DNA from: an uncultured Clostridia bacterium
Lineage (GTDB): Bacteria > Bacillota > Clostridia > Christensenellales > UBA1242
Direction of reading: 5' to 3'
NCBI GenBank assembly: GCA_937891595.1
Contig: CALATF010000037.1
Span: 1-7,142 of the forward strand
DNA length: 7,142 bases
Shown here in pieces: positions 1-5,879 of this stretch. Positions within the stretch are counted from its first letter, which is position 1; every line of letters begins with the position of its first letter. The notes beneath the pieces are model-generated. The model had not been told where the DNA came from and ran no database searches. It saw only the letters and a list, made by a program, of their open reading frames with translations. The translations under genes were made by a program, and so were the position numbers.

Positions 1-84
1 AAGTTAGTAAAAAGCAAAAACAGGGTAGCGTACATAAATGTAAAAAATTACGAAAATAAAGAAAAAACAAAAGTAATATATTAA
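1..84 (+). CDS. Possible 3' end of a plus-strand gene (partial)
   Basis: Frame 1 is open from the first base for 27 codons and ends in TAA at 82-84. The peptide begins KLVKSKNRVAYINV and ends KTKVIY, a basic, mixed composition that could be a protein C-terminus. The only locally GC-richer patch (bases 22-32) lies inside it, and the sequence becomes almost pure A/T beyond the stop. If real, the gene converges on the coupling-protein gene. Two other frames are also open or nearly open here, no terminator follows the stop closely, and the fragment is too short to assign a family. It could be chance. Confidence 0.3.
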   Translation, partial: KLVKSKNRVAYINVKNYENKEKTKVIY

Positions 85-441
85 CTATTATTTCTCTTTT
101 TTCTACATAATATTTAGCATTTATATAATATATAATATATATTAACATATAGAAGGCTAAACACAAAACAAAATAGGTATATTTTTATTACTTACTATGC
201 AAAAATTTTAAACATACAATTATCATAAAAATTAATTGTAGTGAACTTTTTAGCATAAATTAGTTTTAAAATTGTGCCATATTGAATTTTTAAACAATTA
301 TTAACAAAAAAAATTTTAACAAAACTACAAATAAATATTTTTAATTTATTGTAGTATTTCAAATAAAAAATTATAAAGTTGTAAGGTATTTCTTATTAAA
401 TTAATGGTTATAATCAAATTTTTTAAAAACAAATTTAAAAT
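85..441. other. AT-rich gap without a recognisable gene
   Basis: About 357 bases of extreme A/T content, including an almost pure TA run near 121-147. I see no open frame with a Shine-Dalgarno site and no RNA gene. The only structures are an imperfect hairpin at 324-355 and an orphan TATAAT at 409-414 that has no -35 box at a usable distance. The gap separates the possible end of a gene on the left from the terminator of the coupling-protein gene. Confidence 0.6.
324..355. repeat. Imperfect AT-rich inverted repeat (hairpin)
   Basis: ACTAC at 324-328 and AATAAAT at 330-336 pair with ATTTATT at 344-350 and GTAGT at 351-355. A329 is bulged and the loop is 7 nt (337-343). The stem has 12 pairs but only three G-C pairs. 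On the minus strand a T-rich stretch follows, so it could be a weak back-up terminator behind the stronger one at 442-474. It could equally be a by-product of base composition. Confidence 0.25.
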
Positions 442-474
442 AAAAAAACGCTAGTAAAATTTCTAGCGTTTTTT
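442..474 (-). terminator. Rho-independent terminator of the coupling-protein gene, usable in both directions
   Basis: CGCTAG at 449-454 pairs with CTAGCG at 463-468. The stem is extended by the A run at 442-448 against the T run at 469-474, with an 8-nt loop at 455-462. Read on the minus strand, the hairpin is followed by seven Ts. Read on the plus strand it is followed by six Ts, so it could stop transcription from both sides. It begins 3 nt after the stop codon at 478-480, which ends the out-of-frame tail of the coupling protein, not after the in-frame stop at 605-607. This placement suggests the original gene ended at 478. Confidence 0.85.
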
Positions 475-477
475 ATT

Positions 478-606
478 TTAGAAATCGTTAACTCCCGGAG
501 GGGTTACAGGGGTAGTTGGTTTTGGTTTAAATATAATAGTATTTCTGTTAGCAATACTATAGGATACAGTTGCTTCGTCAAGTGAGCGTGAAGGAACATA
601 ATCGTT
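478..606 (-). other. Out-of-frame C-terminal tail of the VirD4-like gene (+1 frame)
   Basis: The main reading frame of the coupling-protein gene stops at TAA 605-607. Skipping one base (T607) continues the protein for 42 residues, beginning NDYVPSRSLDEATVSYSIAN and ending in a proline- and threonine-rich tail, KPKPTTPVTPPGVNDF, with TAA at 478-480. This frame is also open upstream to an ATG at 675, but that stretch lies inside the conserved end of the coupling protein and has no ribosome binding site. A separate 65-residue gene is therefore unlikely. GC content stays coding-like down to 478 and drops sharply beyond it, and a terminator follows after 3 nt. The likeliest reading is one gene of about 670 codons interrupted by a one-base insertion, an assembly error, or a programmed +1 shift. 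Confidence 0.65.
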
Positions 607-2491
607 AGAAGCTTGTATGGTCGAACATAGGTGTAGCCCATGCCATTGTAGAGTTAATTCTAATAGGAAATTCATTAAGAATTTTAATAATTATTTCACC
701 AGTACCATCTTTGTTGCCTAAGTGACCAAGTTCGTCAGGATAAATAAGTGGACGAGAAGTTGTTGATAAACTTGTTGTTTTATTAGGGTTTTCTTTGCCT
801 TTTTCATCTTTTTGACGACTTTCTGAAGTAGAAGTAGTTTCAAGTGTAATGTCACCGCAAAGTTTACTAAATTCTTCACAAGTTTTAGCATCGTCAGTAC
901 CGATGAATATTTTAATAGGGCAGTTGCCTTTAAGTGTTGCGGCAACGTCGTCGCCATATTTAGCATTTAACTGACTGAAAGATTGAATAACTAACGAGAA
1001 GAAAACATTTCTACTTCTTGATACCGTAATCATTGTGTCTATCTTTTCAATTTTAGGTAAGTTTGCGAATTCGTCTAATAAGAAATAAACAGCTCGTGGT
1101 AATTTGTTATCTGGATAATTATTAGCAAGGTCAACAAGTTTTTTGTAAAGTTGAGAAATCATCATAGTAGCAATACCGTGACGAGATTCTTTTTCATCAG
1201 GGATAATAATGAATAGGGCAGTAGGTTTAGCACCAAAACTATCAAAATCCATTTCGTTACAACTTGTGGCAAAACACATACCGCTATCGTTGAATATACC
1301 AAGACGAGCAGAAACAATACCCATGTAAGATTTTGTTGTTGTAGGAGCATTGTTAATAGCTGTAGTAACAAGTTGTAAAACTTTACTAAAATTGCTTCTT
1401 CCTAAATAATATTGTCTAAGTGTTTTATAAGGGTTGTCTGGATCTGGGTCTTTAAAGTTAGCAATTCTAGCAAGGTTATAGAAGTTAAATCTTTCTCTTG
1501 TCATACCAAGTTCAGGAATTAAACTATCTTCAAGCATAGCCATCATAGTACCATAAACAAATTCTTGAGCACCTCTATCCCAGCTAGAGTCATTTTTATT
1601 TTCAATAGGGCATAGAATAGTTGCAATTTCACGAAGTTCGTTTTCAGCAAGGTCAATAAGCTCTGCTTTTTTAGAAGCTAAATCCATGTCTAATGCTTCT
1701 TTGCTAGGGTAGGCAACACCATCATATTCATACCATTGATGTTCATATTCCTTAGCAATAATTTTTAATTTTAAGTCTGCAGGATTTACGCCCACGTGAG
1801 TTTTAACATTTTCATAAAGGTGATGAGCTTTATGGTACATTTGGTAAGCATTGTCAAGTGGATTCCAGCGAGTAGAAGCATAAGGTTGTCTTAAGTTAAA
1901 TACTTTAACATCGTATCCTTCAGCTCTAAGTTTGTGGCTATGTTTTTCATAAATTTCGCCTTTAGGGTCGGCAATAACAAAACTTGGTTTTGTTTTTGTT
2001 GATGAAAGTATTTGTAAACTTGGCTCAATGTATTTTTGTGTTTTACCAGTACCAGTAGTACCTATAATCATTGCGTGAATAGGTTTGTACATATTTATAT
2101 TTAAGTTTCCGCCCTTAAGTTCACTTCTTAATAAAATGCCGTCGCTCGAGCTACCTAAAGTATTCCAAGTGCAAAACATGAACTTCTTTTCAGACTTAAG
2201 TTCTTTTTCTGTTACCCAACGAGAATCAAAGAATTGTGCAACTTCTTTACCTTCTTTGTTTTTAGCACCTAATTTACCTTTGTTTTTACTATCACCGTCG
2301 CCAAGTTTATTTAAAAAATAAATTAAATACATGCCACCGCCAAGTATAACAGGTAGCATTGTATAAGAATTATTAACTAAATTCATAAAATGTCTGCCAT
2401 CTTCCTCAGCTGTCATGAAATAAGATAGTGCAAGACCACCAGCAAAACATAAAGCAATAACAAGTAAAAGTGTTAAAAATCTTTTAAACAT
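605..2491 (-). CDS. virD4: VirD4/TraG-type T4SS coupling ATPase, apparently frameshifted near its C-terminus
   Basis: This is the type IV coupling protein, a membrane-anchored hexameric ATPase that recruits the relaxase-DNA complex and feeds it to the transfer channel. From the start at 2491 it has 628 residues. Two membrane helices lie at about 4-25 and 44-62. Walker A GTTGTGKT is at 144-151, the family motif IADPKGEIY at 173-181, and WNPL at 209-212. Walker B YFLLDEFANLPKI is at 469-481, with SRSRN at 491-495 and IQSFSQL at 502-508 behind it. A charged helical stretch at about 221-300, between the DPKGE motif and WDRGAQEF (304-311), would fit the all-alpha domain region. The layout resembles VirD4-like proteins of Firmicutes ICEs (the CD1115-type group, from memory). 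I chose 2491 because AAAGGA (2501-2506) sits 9 nt upstream. The longer frame to 2575 would start inside the promoter. The frame ends at 605, but homologous-looking sequence continues in +1 to 478. Confidence 0.93.
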   Translation of the reverse strand: MFKRFLTLLLVIALCFAGGLALSYFMTAEEDGRHFMNLVNNSYTMLPVILGGGMYLIYFLNKLGDGDSKNKGKLGAKNKEGKEVAQFFDSRWVTEKELKSEKKFMFCTWNTLGSSSDGILLRSELKGGNLNINMYKPIHAMIIGTTGTGKTQKYIEPSLQILSSTKTKPSFVIADPKGEIYEKHSHKLRAEGYDVKVFNLRQPYASTRWNPLDNAYQMYHKAHHLYENVKTHVGVNPADLKLKIIAKEYEHQWYEYDGVAYPSKEALDMDLASKKAELIDLAENELREIATILCPIENKNDSSWDRGAQEFVYGTMMAMLEDSLIPELGMTRERFNFYNLARIANFKDPDPDNPYKTLRQYYLGRSNFSKVLQLVTTAINNAPTTTKSYMGIVSARLGIFNDSGMCFATSCNEMDFDSFGAKPTALFIIIPDEKESRHGIATMMISQLYKKLVDLANNYPDNKLPRAVYFLLDEFANLPKIEKIDTMITVSRSRNVFFSLVIQSFSQLNAKYGDDVAATLKGNCPIKIFIGTDDAKTCEEFSKLCGDITLETTSTSESRQKDEKGKENPNKTTSLSTTSRPLIYPDELGHLGNKDGTGEIIIKILNEFPIRINSTMAWATPMFDHTSF

Positions 2492-2500
2492 TTTAATTCG

Positions 2501-2506
2501 TCCTTT
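2501..2506 (-). promoter_or_regulatory. Ribosome binding site that sets the VirD4-like start
   Basis: On the minus strand AAAGGA lies 9 nt before the ATG at 2491-2489. No comparable site precedes the upstream in-frame ATG at 2575. The protein from 2491 begins MFKRFLTLLL, a normal N-terminal membrane anchor with positive charges first. Confidence 0.75.
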
Positions 2507-2546
2507 TAAAATAAGATAAAATAAAATATATTCTTTAATATTTAGT

Positions 2547-2575
2547 AGTATAAAACGAACAGAAAAATAACACAA
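2547..2575 (-). promoter_or_regulatory. Predicted sigma-A-type promoter of the VirD4-like gene
   Basis: On the minus strand TTGTGT (2570-2575) and TATACT (2547-2552) are separated by 17 bp. Transcription would start near 2540 and give a leader of about 50 nt before the ATG at 2491. The -10 box is good, and the -35 box matches only in its TTG. The position also argues against the longer translation start at 2575. Confidence 0.5.
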
Positions 2576-2717
2576 ATATTTTTAAGTATTTTTTGTTAAG
2601 TTTAATTAATATTATTGAATTTTTTTAAGCATAGGTTGTACTTAATAAATTGTTTTTCAAAAATTATGCAATTTTAATAAAAATATCAAAAAAGTTGTAA
2701 AAATATTAAAATTTTGT

Positions 2718-2745
2718 TTGTTTTTTTAAAAAAATGTGCTATAGT
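2718..2745 (+). promoter_or_regulatory. Predicted extended -10 promoter of pilin-like gene 1
   Basis: TTGTTT (2718-2723) and TATAGT (2740-2745) are 16 bp apart. The -10 box is directly preceded by TGC, an extended -10 element. Transcription would start near 2752, about 25 nt before the ATG at 2778. The segment closely resembles the promoter of the VirB6-like gene at 5785-5813: both have TTTTGTTTGTT, an A/T spacer, then TGCTATA. Confidence 0.6.
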
Positions 2746-2777
2746 CTAATCAACAAACATTTTTTTGGAGGTTTCGT

Positions 2778-3170
2778 ATGAACTTTTTATCAATGTTGGG
2801 AGCAGCAGAAAAGACATCAAGTGGTATTTTTAATTTGTCATCAGATTCTTTTGAAGGATTTGATTGGCTATATCCTATTGCTAAGTTTTTGGAAAGCTTA
2901 TTAGTTCCTATTACTATAATTGTAGCGGTTGCTGGTGCAATATGGGTAATTTTCTTAGGAATAAATTTAGCAAGAGCAGAAAGTGCAGATAAAGCACAAG
3001 AAGCAAAAAAACGTTTAATTAACGTAGCTGTTGCTATGGTTTGTGTAATTATCTTTATTTGGTTATTAACTTGGTTTGTTACTCAAGTTCCTACACTTTT
3101 TAGTTCTAGTCCTATTTCAACAGAAACAGAAGAAGCAGAATCAATTATCAAAGCATTTTTTAGAATGTAA
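2778..3170 (+). CDS. VirB2/TrbC-like pilin-type small membrane protein 1
   Basis: A 130-residue integral membrane protein with a 35-residue N-terminal stretch, helix 1 at about 38-64, a short charged loop (ARAESADKAQEAKKRL, 65-80), helix 2 at 81-103, and an acidic serine-rich tail ending in FFRM. Two hydrophobic helices joined by a polar loop with lysine and arginine before the second helix is the plan of VirB2/TrbC-type T4SS pilins and their Gram-positive relatives. No cleavable signal peptide is evident. In this setting it would be a pore or pilus-like subunit of the transfer channel. GGAGG (2767-2771) lies 6 nt before the ATG, an excellent site. The gene has its own promoter and is followed by two terminators, so it is probably transcribed alone and perhaps strongly. 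It is a paralog of the next gene. The family call rests on architecture and motif, not on a profile match. Confidence 0.75.
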   Translation: MNFLSMLGAAEKTSSGIFNLSSDSFEGFDWLYPIAKFLESLLVPITIIVAVAGAIWVIFLGINLARAESADKAQEAKKRLINVAVAMVCVIIFIWLLTWFVTQVPTLFSSSPISTETEEAESIIKAFFRM

Positions 3171-3188
3171 AATATGAAAAGTTAATTT

Positions 3189-3213
3189 AAAGCCTAGTTT
3201 TTACTAGGCTTTT
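3189..3213 (+). terminator. Terminator after pilin-like gene 1 (first of two)
   Basis: AAAGCCTAGT (3189-3198) pairs perfectly with ACTAGGCTTT (3203-3212) around a TTTT loop. Four Ts (3210-3213), partly in the stem, lead into AGTCTTT. The 10-bp stem is strong for this base composition, but the T tract is short. It lies 18 nt after the stop codon at 3168-3170. Confidence 0.75.
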
Positions 3214-3228
3214 AGTCTTTAACAATAA

Positions 3229-3261
3229 AAAGGGAACTAGCTATTAGTTTTCTTTTTTTTT
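3229..3261 (+). terminator. Second, tandem terminator after pilin-like gene 1
   Basis: AAAGGGAACTA (3229-3239) pairs with TAGTTTTCTTT (3245-3255) around loop GCTAT, using two G-U pairs. A run of nine Ts (3253-3261) follows. On the minus strand the G-U pairs become A-C mismatches, so the hairpin favours the plus direction. Together with the hairpin 16 nt upstream, it should isolate pilin gene 1 from pilin gene 2. Confidence 0.7.
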
Positions 3262-3314
3262 ATTATGTTTTTTTAAAAATATTAATTAATGATAAAACAA
3301 TTAACCTAAAATAT

Positions 3315-3343
3315 TTGTAAAAATATGAAAAATATGTTAATAT
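3315..3343 (+). promoter_or_regulatory. Predicted promoter of pilin-like gene 2
   Basis: TTGTAA (3315-3320) and TAATAT (3338-3343) are 17 bp apart, with TGT directly before the -10 box. Transcription would start near 3350, a leader of about 25 nt, as for pilin gene 1. Because two terminators stand just upstream, a promoter is expected here. Confidence 0.5.
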
Positions 3344-3374
3344 ACATTAAATAAAAATTTGGGAGTGATTTTGC

Positions 3375-3731
3375 ATGAGCAATTTTTTAAATAGCTTAGG
3401 TGCTATATTTTCAAGTGCTAATTTGGGTGATTATCAATATTTAAAAAGCATAGTTGACTTCTTAGATATGATTATTATTCCTTTAACTGTTACTTTATCT
3501 GTGGCTGGTGCTGTTTTTGCAGTAGTTATTGCTTTTATGATTATTAAAGCAGAAAGTGCTGATAGAGCTGATGAAATGAAAAGACGCCTTTTAGGACTTA
3601 TTATTACGGTAATTACAGTTACTGCAGTTGTATGGATTTTTGGTTTATTCCTTTCTAATTTTAGTTCAATTATGAAAGTTATTAGAGGTCTTGGTGAAGG
3701 AATTGCAGGAAGCTTTAGAGTAATATTTTAA
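3375..3731 (+). CDS. VirB2/TrbC-like pilin-type small membrane protein 2 (paralog)
   Basis: A 118-residue membrane protein with the plan of the previous gene: helix 1 at about 30-58, a polar loop KAESADRADEMKRR (58-71), helix 2 at 72-95, and a short glycine-containing tail ending in FRVIF. Aligning the two without gaps from helix 1 shows shared P, VAGA, the invariant AESAD loop core, and a basic pair before leucine. Both also start with a similar short FL..LGA segment. The helices themselves have diverged, so the duplication is old. It would be a second channel or pilus-type subunit, or a partner that assembles with pilin 1. GGGAG (3361-3365) is 9 nt before the ATG. It has its own promoter. 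No strong terminator separates it from the lipoprotein gene 121 nt downstream, so the two may be co-transcribed. Confidence 0.72.
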   Translation: MSNFLNSLGAIFSSANLGDYQYLKSIVDFLDMIIIPLTVTLSVAGAVFAVVIAFMIIKAESADRADEMKRRLLGLIITVITVTAVVWIFGLFLSNFSSIMKVIRGLGEGIAGSFRVIF

Positions 3732-3758
3732 AAGTTTTAAAATTAACAACTTTTAAAA
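3726..3758. repeat. Perfect 11-bp inverted repeat overlapping the stop of pilin-like gene 2
   Basis: TTTTAAAAGTT (3726-3736) and AACTTTTAAAA (3748-3758) are exact inverse copies with an 11-nt spacer. The TAA stop (3729-3731) lies inside the left arm. Only two G-C pairs can form and no T tract follows on the plus strand, so it is not a convincing terminator. It might stabilise a 3' end, act as a binding site, or be fortuitous. Confidence 0.4.
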
Positions 3759-3852
3759 GTAGCTACAATTAAAAATTCGACAAAGTAAAGGTTTATTTAT
3801 TAATTCGTTATAAAAACCAACAAAAATACAAAGAATAAAAAACAAGGGGACA

Positions 3853-5685
3853 ATGATGAAAAATTTATTTAAGTCAAAAAAAATACAAAGTTTTTTGATT
3901 ATGATAGTTTTGTTTGTATCATTGTTCTTTTTTTCTGCTTGCGATGTTTTAGATGATATAGATGAAAATGGTAATAAAATTAGTTCAACTATATTAAAAG
4001 TAATTTACAAACCTTATGCATCTTCTAAACCTGATTTACTTAGCACTAAAACGTATGGCGAAATAATATATGATGGGTTAGTAGAGCAATCAGAAGACTT
4101 TTTAACAAGGGCAGTAGCGAGTTATGGCTTAGGGGAAGTAGAAGTTAAGGACGCTAACGGCAATAAGGTTGATGTAAGTCCTAATATTGAAACAGACTTT
4201 GAATATTTGCTTGCATGTTCAAGTTTAAACCAAGCTCAAAAAACAGAATTAGCTAAAGATGTTTCTAAATTTACACATATTTATTATCATTCAAGTAATA
4301 AAGTAATGATTTTGGCAAACACTGCACCAAAAGCAAATATACTTTCTTCTATTCTTACAATAGATAATGCTGATGGCACAATTACATATAAGTCAAATTC
4401 TTCATTAAAAAACCTTACTAAAAATATAAATGTTTCAAGTTCTGCAACCCTTGACAATAATTGTGTTTATAAATATTCATCAGGTAGCAATATCGCTTTT
4501 GTTTTCGTGGGTGGATATATAGGTAATAACTCTGGTACAAATAGTTTTTCTAACAGTAGTAATGCTTTAAACTATATCAAAAACTTTTTTAATAGTGACT
4601 ATAACAATATTCAAAAAAGTTATGCTGGCGTAGTTGGTGGTAGCCTTTCATCAAGTGGAGAAGATAAAAACTTAAATTTTAATAGTTGGAAATATAGTTT
4701 AACTCAAACGGAATATAATTCAGCAAATGGTAATGCTGAAAATTATTTGCAAAAGTATTTGGATAAATTTTCATTGTCTTTTGCAACTGAATTAGCAAAA
4801 ATAATTTTGTTAAGAGTAGAAAATACTGTAATGCCACAAGAGCTTGAAGATTTATATTCTTCTGCTTTAAATGAAACAAATTCTTGTATTGCCGGCACAA
4901 CATCTTCAACAACAAGTAGGGAAGCGTTTTTAACCGCAAGTTGTGAATATATAGACCATTTAGGCTATTTAAAAGAAGAAAAATTATCAATTATCAATTA
5001 CATATTAAATGACATAATAGGTTCAAATATAGTTACAGCAAGTGATTTATCAAAAGTAAATTTAGATAAAGCTGTTCAAGATAACTTAGAAACTTTAAAC
5101 GTAACGGGATTGAATAAATTTATTTCAAAAACTTGGGTTATAACGGGCGAAACTTATAGTAAATATCCCGCAAATCCTATTCTTGAATACAAAACGATTA
5201 GAAAAAGTTATATAGAAAATTTAGAAATAGATGGTTACATTCAATCTATTGTAATAATGGATACTAAATCTGCCGTGTTAGATTCGTCTATTCTAGATTT
5301 TGAATTAAAAGGTGATGTTAACAAAAATATTGATATATTACTAACATTAATTTCTTTTGTGGATGGTGAATATGAGGAATCTCCTATAGAGTTAGTTGAA
5401 AAAGATTTAGAAGGCGGAACTATAGGTTTTGATTACACAAAACAAAATAATAAAACTATAGTTGTTGAAAATAGTGACGACAATTTAAAAGGAAATAATA
5501 CAATTAGTGATGAAACAGGAAATATGTTCCTTCATTCTTCTAATTTATTTAAAAATGCAAACACTACTTTTGAAAAAGGTTTTGGTTGGTATTTTAATGA
5601 TAATTTAAATGATTATGTTCAAATTGTTTTTGCTAGTAAAGATATTTTTAGTTCAGTAGATATAAACATTAATATGTTTGGTTAA
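3853..5685 (+). CDS. Large lipoprotein of unknown family in the T4SS cluster
   Basis: A 610-residue protein with a lipoprotein signal: basic N-terminus (KNLFKSKK), hydrophobic core at about 11-27, then lipobox FSAC with the lipidated cysteine at 30. After cleavage it would be tethered to the outer face of the cell membrane. No other membrane helix is evident. The mature part is rich in Asn, Ser, Asp and Lys. Residues 31-210 look mixed, 220-300 are Asn/Ser/Gly-rich, 300-420 look helical, and 450-610 look beta-rich with alternating hydrophobics and acidic loops. Cysteines at 122, 204, 345 and 364 could form disulfides. I recognise no catalytic motif and no known family. Lying between a pilin-type and a VirB6-like gene, it may be a surface-exposed channel part or mating-contact protein; this is inference. 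Two ATGs are adjacent. AAGGGG (3844-3849) is 3 nt from the first (3853) and 6 nt from the second (3856), so 3856 may be the true start. Confidence 0.85.
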   Translation: MMKNLFKSKKIQSFLIMIVLFVSLFFFSACDVLDDIDENGNKISSTILKVIYKPYASSKPDLLSTKTYGEIIYDGLVEQSEDFLTRAVASYGLGEVEVKDANGNKVDVSPNIETDFEYLLACSSLNQAQKTELAKDVSKFTHIYYHSSNKVMILANTAPKANILSSILTIDNADGTITYKSNSSLKNLTKNINVSSSATLDNNCVYKYSSGSNIAFVFVGGYIGNNSGTNSFSNSSNALNYIKNFFNSDYNNIQKSYAGVVGGSLSSSGEDKNLNFNSWKYSLTQTEYNSANGNAENYLQKYLDKFSLSFATELAKIILLRVENTVMPQELEDLYSSALNETNSCIAGTTSSTTSREAFLTASCEYIDHLGYLKEEKLSIINYILNDIIGSNIVTASDLSKVNLDKAVQDNLETLNVTGLNKFISKTWVITGETYSKYPANPILEYKTIRKSYIENLEIDGYIQSIVIMDTKSAVLDSSILDFELKGDVNKNIDILLTLISFVDGEYEESPIELVEKDLEGGTIGFDYTKQNNKTIVVENSDDNLKGNNTISDETGNMFLHSSNLFKNANTTFEKGFGWYFNDNLNDYVQIVFASKDIFSSVDININMFG

Positions 5686-5784
5686 GGGAGTTAATCAAAA
5701 TTTAAATTAACACAAATAAAAAACTTGTTATATCTTAAATTTTAAAAAAATATTAGATTTGTAATATTAAATAAAGAATTTTGT

Positions 5785-5813
5785 TTGTTAATAAAATAAA
5801 ATGTTGCTATAAT
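5785..5813 (+). promoter_or_regulatory. Predicted extended -10 promoter of the VirB6-like gene
   Basis: TTGTTA (5785-5790) and a consensus TATAAT (5808-5813) are 17 bp apart, with TGC directly before the -10 box. This is the best promoter in the window. Transcription would begin near 5820, leaving a leader of about 60 nt. It shares TTTTGTTTGTT and TGCTATA with the pilin 1 promoter, which suggests common sigma factor use and perhaps common control. Confidence 0.65.
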
Positions 5814-5860
5814 AAATTTATATATCTGATTTTTTAACTTATTGTTAATTTTTAAATTAA

Positions 5861-5868
5861 AAGGAGGT
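5861..5868 (+). promoter_or_regulatory. Perfect Shine-Dalgarno site of the VirB6-like gene with long spacing
   Basis: AAGGAGGT is a full match to the ribosomal anti-Shine-Dalgarno sequence. From GGAGG to the ATG at 5880 there are 12 nt, longer than the usual 5-9. No alternative ATG, GTG or TTG lies nearer in frame, so 5880 is kept; the next in-frame ATG is at 5889. Confidence 0.7.
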
Positions 5869-5879
5869 AAAGCTTTTAT

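Noticed and set aside
379..414. Plus-strand promoter from TTGTAA (379-384) and TATAAT (409-414)
   Set aside because: The boxes are 24 bp apart, too far for a normal promoter. Transcription would run straight into the terminator at 442-474.
478..675. A separate 65-codon minus-strand gene starting at ATG 675
   Set aside because: Its first part overlaps the conserved end of the VirD4-like protein in another frame and has no ribosome binding site. Only the part after about 606 looks like protein, which fits a frameshifted tail better than a new gene.
2085..2321. 78-codon plus-strand frame opposite the VirD4-like gene
   Set aside because: It lies wholly within the coupling-protein gene on the other strand, is low in complexity, and has no ribosome binding site or promoter of its own.
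2492..2575. N-terminal extension of the VirD4-like protein to ATG 2575
   Set aside because: The extension overlaps the predicted promoter and has no Shine-Dalgarno site at 2575. The start at 2491 has a good site and gives a normal membrane anchor.
3777..3814. Promoter for the lipoprotein gene from TCGACA (3777-3782) and TATAAA (3809-3814)
   Set aside because: The spacing is 26 bp and no better -35 box lies 16-18 bp before the -10-like sequence. Read-through from pilin gene 2 is as likely.
4679..4990. 103-codon minus-strand frame inside the lipoprotein gene
   Set aside because: It is an antisense shadow of a long coding frame, with Leu/Asn/Tyr-rich low-complexity sequence and no start signals.
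5697..5743. Terminator between the lipoprotein and VirB6-like genes (AAAATTTAA with TTAAATTTT)
   Set aside because: The stem has only A-T pairs, the loop is nearly 30 nt and no T tract follows. It is best explained by base composition.
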